Of a DNA stretch of 64,000 nt, positions 56,451 through 64,000 are shown piece by piece. The first letter of the stretch is position 1. The number at the start of each line of letters is the position of its first letter. The position numbers and the translations under genes are program-made. Origin of the DNA: Pseudoalteromonas undina (GTDB taxonomy: Bacteria; Pseudomonadota; Gammaproteobacteria; Enterobacterales; Alteromonadaceae); NCBI RefSeq assembly GCF_000238275.3, contig NZ_AHCF03000004.1, positions 372,001 to 436,000 on the forward strand. Reading direction: 5' to 3'. The notes beneath the pieces are model-generated. The model was not told the DNA's origin and did not search any database. It saw only the letters and a list, made by a program, of their open reading frames with translations.

Positions 56451-57158
56451 TTGCCCGATATCGTATTAGTTTATTTTATATTAATAATTGGTGCATGCTT
56501 ACAGTGCGTTATTGGTTTTGGACTAGGGTTATTGTGTGCGCCAATTTTATACTGGCTTATGCCAGAGTTAGTACCCGGACCAATGATTTTAAATGCCTTG
56601 TTGATCACTTCTATTCTTGCTATTAAGCATCGCGGTGCAATAGATTTAAAGCACACAGGATATTCAATTTTTGGTGGCGCCGTAGGGGTATTAATTGCTG
56701 CGAGTGTTATGTTGCAAGTAGACCCTCATCAGTATCGTATTTTACTTGGGTGTTGTTTATTAATTGCAGTTGGGCTATCGCTCACAGGTTGGTCGCCTAA
56801 GCTTACTTTTATCTCTAATGTACTTGCATCACTTGCATCTGGTTTTATTGGCACCACCACATCAGCAGGAGGCGCTCCGATGGGGCTACTCTATCAAGCG
56901 CAAAACAAAGATAAAATTAAAGCTAATTTAAGCATCTTCTTTGTGTTTATTAATCTGTTTGGTATTACGGCTTTGCTCGTTACTGGTACAGCAGACTCGA
57001 ATGACTTACTTCTATTTATTAAATGCCTACCAGCTATTCTAATTGGCTGGGGATTGTCATACTTTCTAAATAATAAAATCAACGAGCAATCTATTCGAAT
57101 TTTAATTATTGTGGTTGCAACGTTTTCAGGTCTAGCACTGATTTTCTTTCAACGTTAA
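56451..57158 (+). CDS. TauE/SafE-family membrane permease
   Basis: A 235-aa inner-membrane protein with about seven to eight hydrophobic helices. It starts with the typical IVLVYFILIIGACLQCVIGF and carries SGFIGTTTSAGGAPMGLLYQ, the characteristic TauE/SafE mid-protein motif. The family moves sulfite, sulfoacetate and other small organic anions. No ATG fits; a TTG at 56451 with AAGG about 11 bases upstream is used. Lying between a sugar dehydrogenase and a lactonase, it may move a sugar acid such as arabinonate. That substrate is an inference. Confidence 0.78.
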   Translation: MPDIVLVYFILIIGACLQCVIGFGLGLLCAPILYWLMPELVPGPMILNALLITSILAIKHRGAIDLKHTGYSIFGGAVGVLIAASVMLQVDPHQYRILLGCCLLIAVGLSLTGWSPKLTFISNVLASLASGFIGTTTSAGGAPMGLLYQAQNKDKIKANLSIFFVFINLFGITALLVTGTADSNDLLLFIKCLPAILIGWGLSYFLNNKINEQSIRILIIVVATFSGLALIFFQR

Positions 57159-57197
57159 GATGATGATATTAACTCGTAAGCTGTATTAGGTTAAGTA

Positions 57198-58073
57198 ATG
57201 GAAGTTAATTCGGTTAAAATGATTATTCCTTGCCAATGTTTACTAGGTGAAGGACCATATTACAGCGAATCACGAAAATGTTTATTTTGGGTCGATATTT
57301 TAGACAAGTTGCTTTACCGTTTTGATCTTCAGCAGCAAACTGTTTCTCGATATCCGATGGAGCAAGCTATTTGTTGGGTTATGGAGACTACGGAACAGCG
57401 TTTGATCGCAGGTTTTGAACGCGGTATTTATTACCTTGATAACAGCACATTCCAACCTATAGAGCTTTACTCTCTTTCCAATCTTGCTATAAATAATCGT
57501 TTAAATGATGCGAAAACAGATAGAAACGGATATGTGTTTTTTGGCACCATGGATAAATATGAACAACAAAGCACTGGAGCGCTTTATCGTTTTGGTCATC
57601 AACAGGCACCAACAATTGTTGACAGTAATTATATGATCAGTAATGGACCTGCAATAAGTAAAAATGGACGCATCTTATATTCAACAGAATCATCCACCAG
57701 AACTATCTATCAATTTGATTTAAGTGAACAAGGTGAGCTTAGCAACAAGCGAGAATTTATAAAATTTGACGAGGCAATGGGTTTTCCCGATGGTATGACA
57801 GTCGATAATGATAACCACTTATGGGTTGCATCATGGAATGGTTCTGGACTTTATCGTTTCTCACCACAAGGAAAATATGTTCAGTTTTATAAATTACCAG
57901 CTCCAAGAGTAACGAGCCTTACCTTTATGGGAGATGATTTAGATACGATAGCCGTAACTACAGCCCGCACTGGTTTAGATAAAGAGGCACTAGAACAGTT
58001 TCCTTACAGTGGAGGTCTTTTTATTATCACAGTACCCTTTAAAGGAATAGCAGAAACACCTGTTCATTTATGA
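57198..58073 (+). CDS. SMP-30/gluconolactonase-family lactonase (predicted arabinonolactonase)
   Basis: A 291-aa six-blade propeller of the SMP-30/LRE family. Metal-site residues lie in LLGEGPYYSESRKCLFWVDI (Glu), NRLNDAKTDRNGYVFFGTMD (Asn-Asp), YMISNGPAISKNGRILYSTE (Asn) and FPDGMTVDNDNHLWVASWNG (Asp). The family hydrolyses sugar lactones and would open the lactone produced by the SDR dehydrogenase. No signal peptide, so cytoplasmic. It is the last gene of the regulator-SDR-TauE-lactonase cluster and ends 4 bp from the convergent diguanylate cyclase gene. Confidence 0.85.
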   Translation: MEVNSVKMIIPCQCLLGEGPYYSESRKCLFWVDILDKLLYRFDLQQQTVSRYPMEQAICWVMETTEQRLIAGFERGIYYLDNSTFQPIELYSLSNLAINNRLNDAKTDRNGYVFFGTMDKYEQQSTGALYRFGHQQAPTIVDSNYMISNGPAISKNGRILYSTESSTRTIYQFDLSEQGELSNKREFIKFDEAMGFPDGMTVDNDNHLWVASWNGSGLYRFSPQGKYVQFYKLPAPRVTSLTFMGDDLDTIAVTTARTGLDKEALEQFPYSGGLFIITVPFKGIAETPVHL

Positions 58074-58077
58074 TTAT

Positions 58078-59505
58078 TTATTCTTCAAAAGTACACGCTT
58101 TATTACGTCCTGAATCTTTTGCTAAATAAAGAGCTTTATCTGCTACTTTTATGAGCGTTTCACTTGTGGATGCTTTAGTTACTAAGCAAGTAGTATATCC
58201 TATGCTTATTGTTAGTTTATTACTCACACTTGAATAATCATGTGCAATTTTCAGAGATTTAATTTTTTGCTGTATTAATGTCGTAAAGTGCTCGCATTGC
58301 TCTAGCCCAGTGAAGGGTAAAATTATGGCAAACTCTTCGCCTCCGTATCGAGCTGCTAAATCTCCCTCACGCTTACATAAACTGCTTAATGCGCTTGCTA
58401 CTTGTTTTAATGCGTCATCCCCTTTTTGGTGACCATAATTATCGTTATAGCGTTTGAAAAAGTCGATATCACATATAATTAAGCTAACGGGTTGGTTATG
58501 CCTTGCGCAGCGTTTAATTTCACTTTTGAGTGTAGCATCAAAAAAACGGCGATTAGCAATATTAGTTAGCGCATCAGTATTCGCTAATTTATTGAGCTTT
58601 ATATTGGCGTTAATTAATTGCTGTTGGGTTAACTGTAGCTTTTTTTTATAGTTAATATTTTTAAGTGCATTATTAATGATTTCGCCTACGAGCTTTATTC
58701 TAATTAAATCTATTTTGCTCCAATTACGTTTTGTTTTAACACAATCACAACCAATAAAGCCTACTAGCTCTTCATCAAAACGAAGGCCTATGCACAGAAC
58801 AGATTGAATATTTTGCTCTTTAAATTCAGCTTTTTCAGCGTCGGCTTTTGTTGGTAATTGTTCAATATCATTGACTTGAAATAGATGGCTCTCATTCATT
58901 ATTTCAAAAAAGTAGGGTAGCTCAACTTTGGGTACATTTTGTAGTCTGTCTTTGCAAGCGATAATGCCCGTATTGACCCATTCGTGAGTATTGGTGATAG
59001 TTTCGTTGTCGGTGTTGAATTCAAATAAATAACTGCGGTCTGCCTTCAAAACAGTGCCAATGGCTTTAAGGGCAAAGTTAATTTGCTGGTCTATATTGTC
59101 ATTTTGTATATCAATGAGTTTGGTAGAAATTTTAGAGATAATTTGATCAAAGTTATATTGTTCTGTAAGTGTACGATCTTGCTCTAAAGTGATCATAGAC
59201 ACAGAGTCATTAACTATTGAGTGGTTAACATTTAAAAGCTGCGGCGAAAATTCACACTCTAATAAAACAGCTGTGATATTTGATGAAAATAATTGCTCAA
59301 TGGTTATCAGCGTATCATCATTAAAGTCGCGAAGAGTAATATTATTAAAAACATCGTTACTAACAGCGTCATCACTATTTATGTTAAGTAGTGTTTTAGC
59401 ATGTTGGTTTAACGTGTAGTGATGCGTTTTATTATCATAAGCAATAACGGCTAAATTAATTAGATTAAAAATCTGCCAAATTGTATTGTTTGAGTCATGG
59501 CTCAC
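58078..59505 (-). CDS. PAS/GAF diguanylate cyclase (GGDEF)
   Basis: A 475-aa cytoplasmic protein. The N-terminal ~1-110 looks PAS-like, and ~120-290 is a GAF domain (LKADRSYLFEFNTDNETITN, SVLCIGLRFDEELVGFIGCD). The C-terminal GGDEF domain (~315-475) carries DALTNIANRRFFDATL, ICDIDFFKRYNDNYGHQKGD and the active-site RYGGEEFAIILP. An RxxD inhibitory site (REGD) stands five residues before GGEEF. It should make c-di-GMP with product inhibition. There is no EAL domain. It is convergent with the lactonase and has no sign of belonging to the arabinose regulon. Confidence 0.88.
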   Translation of the reverse strand: MSHDSNNTIWQIFNLINLAVIAYDNKTHHYTLNQHAKTLLNINSDDAVSNDVFNNITLRDFNDDTLITIEQLFSSNITAVLLECEFSPQLLNVNHSIVNDSVSMITLEQDRTLTEQYNFDQIISKISTKLIDIQNDNIDQQINFALKAIGTVLKADRSYLFEFNTDNETITNTHEWVNTGIIACKDRLQNVPKVELPYFFEIMNESHLFQVNDIEQLPTKADAEKAEFKEQNIQSVLCIGLRFDEELVGFIGCDCVKTKRNWSKIDLIRIKLVGEIINNALKNINYKKKLQLTQQQLINANIKLNKLANTDALTNIANRRFFDATLKSEIKRCARHNQPVSLIICDIDFFKRYNDNYGHQKGDDALKQVASALSSLCKREGDLAARYGGEEFAIILPFTGLEQCEHFTTLIQQKIKSLKIAHDYSSVSNKLTISIGYTTCLVTKASTSETLIKVADKALYLAKDSGRNKACTFEE

Positions 59506-59728
59506 TTGTTTCTCCGCATTAAAATATGAAAACTACCCATATTTATGAATTAATTATTATTTTTGTATCCGCTTAGTTATTTTTAGTACAGTTTTATGTA
59601 TTTTACTAAGTTTTTAGTGCGTTTATTTGGCCTACGTATTACAATTGTGATTGTATATCATTACGTATTTCCCAATTTGCTTTATTTCATGAGCTTACTT
59701 CGTTTTCAGTAAAGGCCTTTTATATTTC

Positions 59729-60622
59729 ATGACAGAAATAACTACACATCACGCCTCCCGTCGCCGTCTATTAATTGCACTTGCAATTACCTGTTCGTTT
59801 ATGGTTATTCAGCTTATAGGTGCTTATTATGCTAATTCACTGGCTGTTCTTGCTGATGCAGGCCACTTATTTGTTCATAACAGTTCGCTATTTATAGCAC
59901 TTATTGCCTCAAGCTTCGCTATTCATCTGGCTAAAACTTACAACGACGGTCACCAAAAAGCTGAATTAATCGGTGGTCTGATCAACGGAATTCTCTATCT
60001 AGCCATTAGTTTACTTATTTTGTATGAGGGAGCTGAGCGCTTTATGCATCATAAAGGTGGGCATGAGTTGGTTATAAATAGTTATTTAATGTCGGTGATT
60101 GCTGCTATTGGTTTTTTATTTCATGGTGCGGCAGCATGGGTGCTGTATAAAGGCCGTAAGGCTAGTATTAATGTGTATGCGGTATTTTTACATTCGTTTT
60201 TTGATTTAATATCAACGGTCTCTACTTTTGCTGCCGGTGTACTCATTTATATAACAGGCTGGAATGTAATTGATATTTTATCGAGTATGTTAATTGCATC
60301 ATTTGTATTGTTTACGGGTATTAAGGTCATTGTTAGCTGTATCAAAGGGTTGCATTCGAATAAAGCGAAGTTACCTGATGTTGCTGATATCGAAACAGAA
60401 ATAACGACTATGGAGCATGTAGCAAATGTGCACAATGTGACTGTTGTTCGTAAAAATAAAAAGGTGATAGTGGGGGCTCATGTGGTGTTAAAGCAGCATT
60501 GCACTATAGAAAAGCATGATGAAGAGTGTCGCTTAAAAGTAATCAAACTGCTTGCAGATAAATTTAATGTACGTAATAGTGTTCTTCAAATCGAAAGCTA
60601 TGAATGCAAGCACATACATTAA
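59729..60622 (+). CDS. Cation diffusion facilitator (ZitB/CzcD-like) with altered TM2 metal motif
   Basis: A 297-aa inner-membrane exporter, probably for Zn2+ or a similar divalent metal. Six helices are followed by a cytoplasmic domain (~210-290). TM5 carries the usual HxxxD (H155-D159 in FLHSFFD). In TM2, VLADAGHLFVHN has His at position 50 where the family normally has Asp, giving H46xxxH50. The N-terminus and C-terminus are His-containing (HH at 7-8, CKHIH at the end). The ATG is poorly placed from the nearest AAAGG, so the start is moderately sure. Confidence 0.85.
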   Translation: MTEITTHHASRRRLLIALAITCSFMVIQLIGAYYANSLAVLADAGHLFVHNSSLFIALIASSFAIHLAKTYNDGHQKAELIGGLINGILYLAISLLILYEGAERFMHHKGGHELVINSYLMSVIAAIGFLFHGAAAWVLYKGRKASINVYAVFLHSFFDLISTVSTFAAGVLIYITGWNVIDILSSMLIASFVLFTGIKVIVSCIKGLHSNKAKLPDVADIETEITTMEHVANVHNVTVVRKNKKVIVGAHVVLKQHCTIEKHDEECRLKVIKLLADKFNVRNSVLQIESYECKHIH

Positions 60623-60628
60623 TAAATT

Positions 60629-60664
60629 AACCTAAAAGCGACTTGGTTAAGCTGTTTTTAGGTT
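60629..60664. terminator. Possible bidirectional terminator between CDF and GGDEF-EAL genes
   Basis: Outer arms AACCTAAAA and TTTTTAGGTT with an inner AGC/GCT pair form an imperfect A/T-flanked hairpin between convergent gene ends. Confidence 0.45.
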
Positions 60665-63600
60665 TATATTAAATTAATAATCTTTTCAAAGCATGCAGGG
60701 CTCATTAAATCGCTAGCACTCATAGGGCGTGCGAAGTAGTAGCCCTGTAGCTTATGACAACCTATGTTCGTTAAAAAATCTAGTTGCTCCCGCGTCTCTA
60801 CCCCTTCAGCAATACAATATAGCTCTAAGTTTTCAGCAAGCGAGTAAATTGTTTTAATAATCGATTCGTCACCTTTATCTATGCCGATACTATTTACAAA
60901 ACTTTGGTCAATTTTTATTACGTTAATTGGAAATTGGCTCAAATAAGTGAGTGATGAATAGCCAGTACCAAAATCATCTAGAAACAGCTTAAACCCTGCA
61001 GCTTGAAGACTTTTAAGTTGTTTAGCTGCTTTGTGCTTATCTTCTAACAGCGTGTTTTCTGTAATTTCAAGACGTATTTGCTGTGGCTTGATATTGGCTT
61101 TTTCAAGTATAGCGCTCAGTCGCTGGGTTATATTAGCCTTTAAAATATGTTTTGGTGATACATTTAACGAAATATAAAACAGTGGGTTAATGCTAAGAAT
61201 AGGCGCAAGCTCTGTAATTGCACGTTGCAATGCTTGCTCTGTGAGCATATCAATTAAGCCAGTTTCTTCTGCTACCGGTATAAATAAAGCCGGAGAGATT
61301 AGTTTTCCTTGGTTTTCCCAGCGCATCAATAATTCAACACCACTTATTGTTTTATCTTTTGTATTAACTACTGGCTGGTAATGGTTAAAAAACTGATTAT
61401 CTTTTGCTGCGTCTTTTAAGTCATTTTCAAGGATAAGCTTTTGTTTGATTTGCTCATTCATTTTTTCATTAAAGAACTGAAATCCATTTCGACCTGCTTG
61501 TTTTGCATGCATCATAGCGATATCTGCATTACGTATTAAGGCATCTGTTGAGTTTGCATCATGGGGGTACAAGGCAATACCAATGCTGGCAGATATATTA
61601 ATAGAAAAGTCTTCAATAATAACTTTACTTGCCAGCTCACTACTCATTTCGTTAAGTGTATGCTGCAGTGAAGACATAGAAGTAATGTTCTCGATTAATA
61701 CTAAAAATTCATCACCACTTTGACGGCCAAAGGTCGCATGGTCGCCCAGATATAAGCCAACTCGCTCGGTAATGTTGCACAGTAATTTATCGCCCACGGC
61801 ATGTCCAAACGAATCATTTACAGGTTTGAACTTATCTAAATCTATAAATATAACCGCACATTGCAAGTCGTTTTTAGCGGCTTTTGTAATGGCATTTTCA
61901 ATTTTTTGATTCATTAAACTACGATTAGGTAGCCCGGTTAACGCATCATAGTTGGCCAAATAACGTAGCTCATTCTCAGCACGCTTTTGTTCGGTTAAAT
62001 CTGTTATAACAATAACATAATAGCCAACTTTACCTTCTTCATTAGCGACAGCTGTGGCACTTAAATGAATAGGATGCTGCTGTGCTTTTGTAGTATTAAC
62101 ATAGGCATTTGTTCGCCAATTCTCTTTGGGTTGCAGTGCCTTTAATGTGGCTGCAAATTCTTTACATTTGGTTTGCCCAATGGCTTTGATAAATAGCTCT
62201 GAGGTAACAGCTCCCTCATCACCATCATCAGAAAATACCTCCATAAAGCTATTATTAGCTGAAAAAGGCATTAGATTTTCGTCTAGGATAAGTAAAAAGT
62301 CATTGATTTGGCTAAATGCTTCACCGAGTATTTTTGCTTGCTGTTCGTTTGCTAACTGCTCAGTAATGTTAGTAAAAATACCAGATACATACTCAGGCTT
62401 TTTAGTGTCTTGATTATAAATAATTTGCCCTAAGTCATGAAACCACAACCAATGACCATCTTTGTGGCGTAACCGGTAAGTCGCTTGCCAGTCTTGCGAC
62501 TGAGTCTGTTTTATAAATGTATCCCACTTGCTTTGTATTCTGCGGCGCTCATCAGGATGCATAATATTAAAAAAGCTTTGTATATCAATGCGCTCAGGCA
62601 AGTCTGCAAAGCCTAACTCCATACCTCTAGCTGTGTTTACAGTATTGTCTGCAAAGCTATAGTTCCAAACACCACTTTTATTGCTTTTTAGTGCGAGCTC
62701 AGTTTGAGTTTTAGAGTGAATAGCTGCACGGTGGGCGCGCTCAATTGCTATTTTACGGCTACGGTATTGCCAAAAAAATAAAAACAGAATTATGGTCACA
62801 GCAAGGAAGTAGCATGCATAAGCGAGAGGAGACTGCCAAGGTGCATAGGCGACGCTAAAGTTAAGCCTTACAGGTTCGCTAGTAACGACTCCATTACGCT
62901 GCTGAGTTGATACTGATAATACATAATCACCAGGTTGTAATTTAGTAAAAAACACCTGGTTAGATTTTAAATCGTTATAGCTCAATGATGAGGGGCCAGT
63001 AAGCTCTACTCGGTAGAAGGTCTTACTTATATTTTTATAGTCAAAATTAGAAAACCGAACCGTTAACCCCATATCATCATGCTTTAGTTTTAACGGTTCA
63101 TTACGATATTTTTCAGGTGTATAATTGAGCGTCTCTGAAAATAAATTGATATTGGTAATTGCTAACTTGCTTTGGGTGTTTTGTTGTTTACTCTTAAATT
63201 GATCGGGGTCAAACTGAAGTACACCGCTACGATTACCAAACACGAGTTCATTATTTTGCAATTTAAGTGCTGCAAGTGCAGTAAAATGATTGCTACTTAG
63301 GCCATCTTTTATTGTATAGGTTGTTACGTTTAATGAATCTAGATTAAGTTTATACAGTCCGTTGTCAGAACTAACCCATAAAAAATCATTATCATCGGCA
63401 ATAAGCTCAAAAATAGAGTTAGTATTTAATGAATTGTTTTTATTAAAAGTATGAACTTGCTCGTAGGTTTCAGCGTTAACGGCAATTAAGCCTTCTTGTG
63501 TTGTAGCTAACCACAGTAGTTTTCGTTTTGCATCGTAGTAATAATTCTCGACCGTATGGTACAGGTTCTTTTTTGCCGTTTTAGATTTAAAAATAGCAGT

Positions 63601-64000
63601 TAAAGTGCCCGTTGCTTCGTTATACCTATAAAAAGTGTCAGAGGTACTTAAAAGTAGCTCGCCAGGGAACATCGTTGAAGGGGTATGGAATGCGTAAGCT
63701 TGTAAGGGCGATACAAGCTCTTTTAAGCCTTTTATAACTCTATTTTCACCAGAGTTACCGTCAAATATATAAAAGTTATCATTATTGATATAAGCAAACT
63801 TATCGGGCGCTACCTGAGCAATACCAAATAAATAGTCAGTATTTAGATTATGCTCGGTGATAAATTTGTTTTGTTCAAATGCTCCCGTTTCTTTGTTAAA
63901 AAGCTCGAGTCCAAAAAAAGTAGCTAGCCAAAGATAGTTCTCACCTTTATTGTTGGCAGGAAAAATATCACCAATAGCAGATAAACCATAAGCTGCTTTG
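60664..64000 (-). CDS. Propeller sensor with PAS, GGDEF and EAL domains (partial, 5' end outside window)
   Basis: The frame stays open to the right edge, so at least 1112 residues are present and the N-terminus is missing. Two-component-regulator propeller repeats (LWLATFFGLELFNKETG, LWLATTQEGLIAVN, FLWVSSDNGLYKLN) lead into a Y_Y_Y beta-sandwich (LKLKHDDMGLTVRFSNFDY). One TM helix (ACYFLAVTIILFLFFW), PAS/PAC (YRLRHKDGHWLWFHDLG) and a second PAS follow. GGDEF has a variant RQSGDEFLVLIE. EAL has SGVELLMRWEN (ELL for EAL), DDFGTGYSSLTYL, KIDQSFV and EGVETREQ. It is a membrane c-di-GMP enzyme with the sensor module used by Bacteroidetes HTCS glycan sensors. Confidence 0.85.
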   Translation of the reverse strand, partial: KAAYGLSAIGDIFPANNKGENYLWLATFFGLELFNKETGAFEQNKFITEHNLNTDYLFGIAQVAPDKFAYINNDNFYIFDGNSGENRVIKGLKELVSPLQAYAFHTPSTMFPGELLLSTSDTFYRYNEATGTLTAIFKSKTAKKNLYHTVENYYYDAKRKLLWLATTQEGLIAVNAETYEQVHTFNKNNSLNTNSIFELIADDNDFLWVSSDNGLYKLNLDSLNVTTYTIKDGLSSNHFTALAALKLQNNELVFGNRSGVLQFDPDQFKSKQQNTQSKLAITNINLFSETLNYTPEKYRNEPLKLKHDDMGLTVRFSNFDYKNISKTFYRVELTGPSSLSYNDLKSNQVFFTKLQPGDYVLSVSTQQRNGVVTSEPVRLNFSVAYAPWQSPLAYACYFLAVTIILFLFFWQYRSRKIAIERAHRAAIHSKTQTELALKSNKSGVWNYSFADNTVNTARGMELGFADLPERIDIQSFFNIMHPDERRRIQSKWDTFIKQTQSQDWQATYRLRHKDGHWLWFHDLGQIIYNQDTKKPEYVSGIFTNITEQLANEQQAKILGEAFSQINDFLLILDENLMPFSANNSFMEVFSDDGDEGAVTSELFIKAIGQTKCKEFAATLKALQPKENWRTNAYVNTTKAQQHPIHLSATAVANEEGKVGYYVIVITDLTEQKRAENELRYLANYDALTGLPNRSLMNQKIENAITKAAKNDLQCAVIFIDLDKFKPVNDSFGHAVGDKLLCNITERVGLYLGDHATFGRQSGDEFLVLIENITSMSSLQHTLNEMSSELASKVIIEDFSINISASIGIALYPHDANSTDALIRNADIAMMHAKQAGRNGFQFFNEKMNEQIKQKLILENDLKDAAKDNQFFNHYQPVVNTKDKTISGVELLMRWENQGKLISPALFIPVAEETGLIDMLTEQALQRAITELAPILSINPLFYISLNVSPKHILKANITQRLSAILEKANIKPQQIRLEITENTLLEDKHKAAKQLKSLQAAGFKLFLDDFGTGYSSLTYLSQFPINVIKIDQSFVNSIGIDKGDESIIKTIYSLAENLELYCIAEGVETREQLDFLTNIGCHKLQGYYFARPMSASDLMSPACFEKIINLI

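Noticed and set aside
19683-58073. Arabinose locus as an integrative mobile island
   Set aside because: No integrase, transposase, tRNA-associated direct repeats or obvious composition break was found at either border; the AraC remnant alone is too weak.

Overview
The window looks like a chromosomal segment of a marine gammaproteobacterium of the Alteromonadales, most probably Pseudoalteromonas. This is judged from low GC, protein style and gene content: AhpC/AhpF, DUF3185, DUF3429, abundant GGDEF/EAL and hybrid kinases, and TonB-dependent glycan uptake without SusD. No rRNA, tRNA, IS element, prophage or CRISPR array was seen.

Layout. 1-19.6 kb is mixed chromosome. It holds the N-terminus of an AraC-type regulator divergent from a GMC oxidoreductase, a BMT5-like methyltransferase overlapping a small membrane protein, and a DUF3429 membrane protein. 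Next come a Tat-exported solute-binding protein paired with a hybrid histidine kinase and no permease, a second large hybrid kinase, and a REC-PAS-GGDEF-EAL protein. Then come ahpC-ahpF, a third hybrid kinase, a patatin-like lipase and a fragment of an AraC-type regulator.

19.7-58.1 kb is one large arabinan/L-arabinose utilisation locus. It encodes six GH43 proteins, a GH127/GH146-type beta-L-arabinofuranosidase lipoprotein, a DUF4861-GH105-BNR_4 fusion, two secreted esterases, a TonB-dependent receptor and two sugar transporters (GPH and SSS families). It also has a secreted aldose 1-epimerase, araB-araD-araA, dedicated tkt and tal, a GntR/FCD regulator, and a second, oxidative branch (SDR dehydrogenase, TauE/SafE permease, SMP-30 lactonase). 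Inferred flow: surface lipoproteins cut arabinan and esterases remove acyl groups. The TonB receptor imports oligosaccharides and periplasmic GH43/GH127 enzymes release arabinose. The SSS and GPH permeases bring in arabinose and short oligomers, a cytoplasmic GH43 finishes hydrolysis, and AraA-AraB-AraD plus transketolase and transaldolase feed central metabolism.

A near-palindromic 16-bp motif (consensus TTGTATTATMATACAA) recurs in the promoters of this locus: nine good and four weak copies. It lies between or over the -35/-10 boxes of the best promoters and is the likely operator of the GntR regulator encoded at 54.8 kb. This putative regulon is the strongest system-level observation here.

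58.1-64 kb returns to general functions: a diguanylate cyclase, a CDF cation exporter with an altered metal site, and a propeller-PAS-GGDEF-EAL sensor that runs off the right edge.
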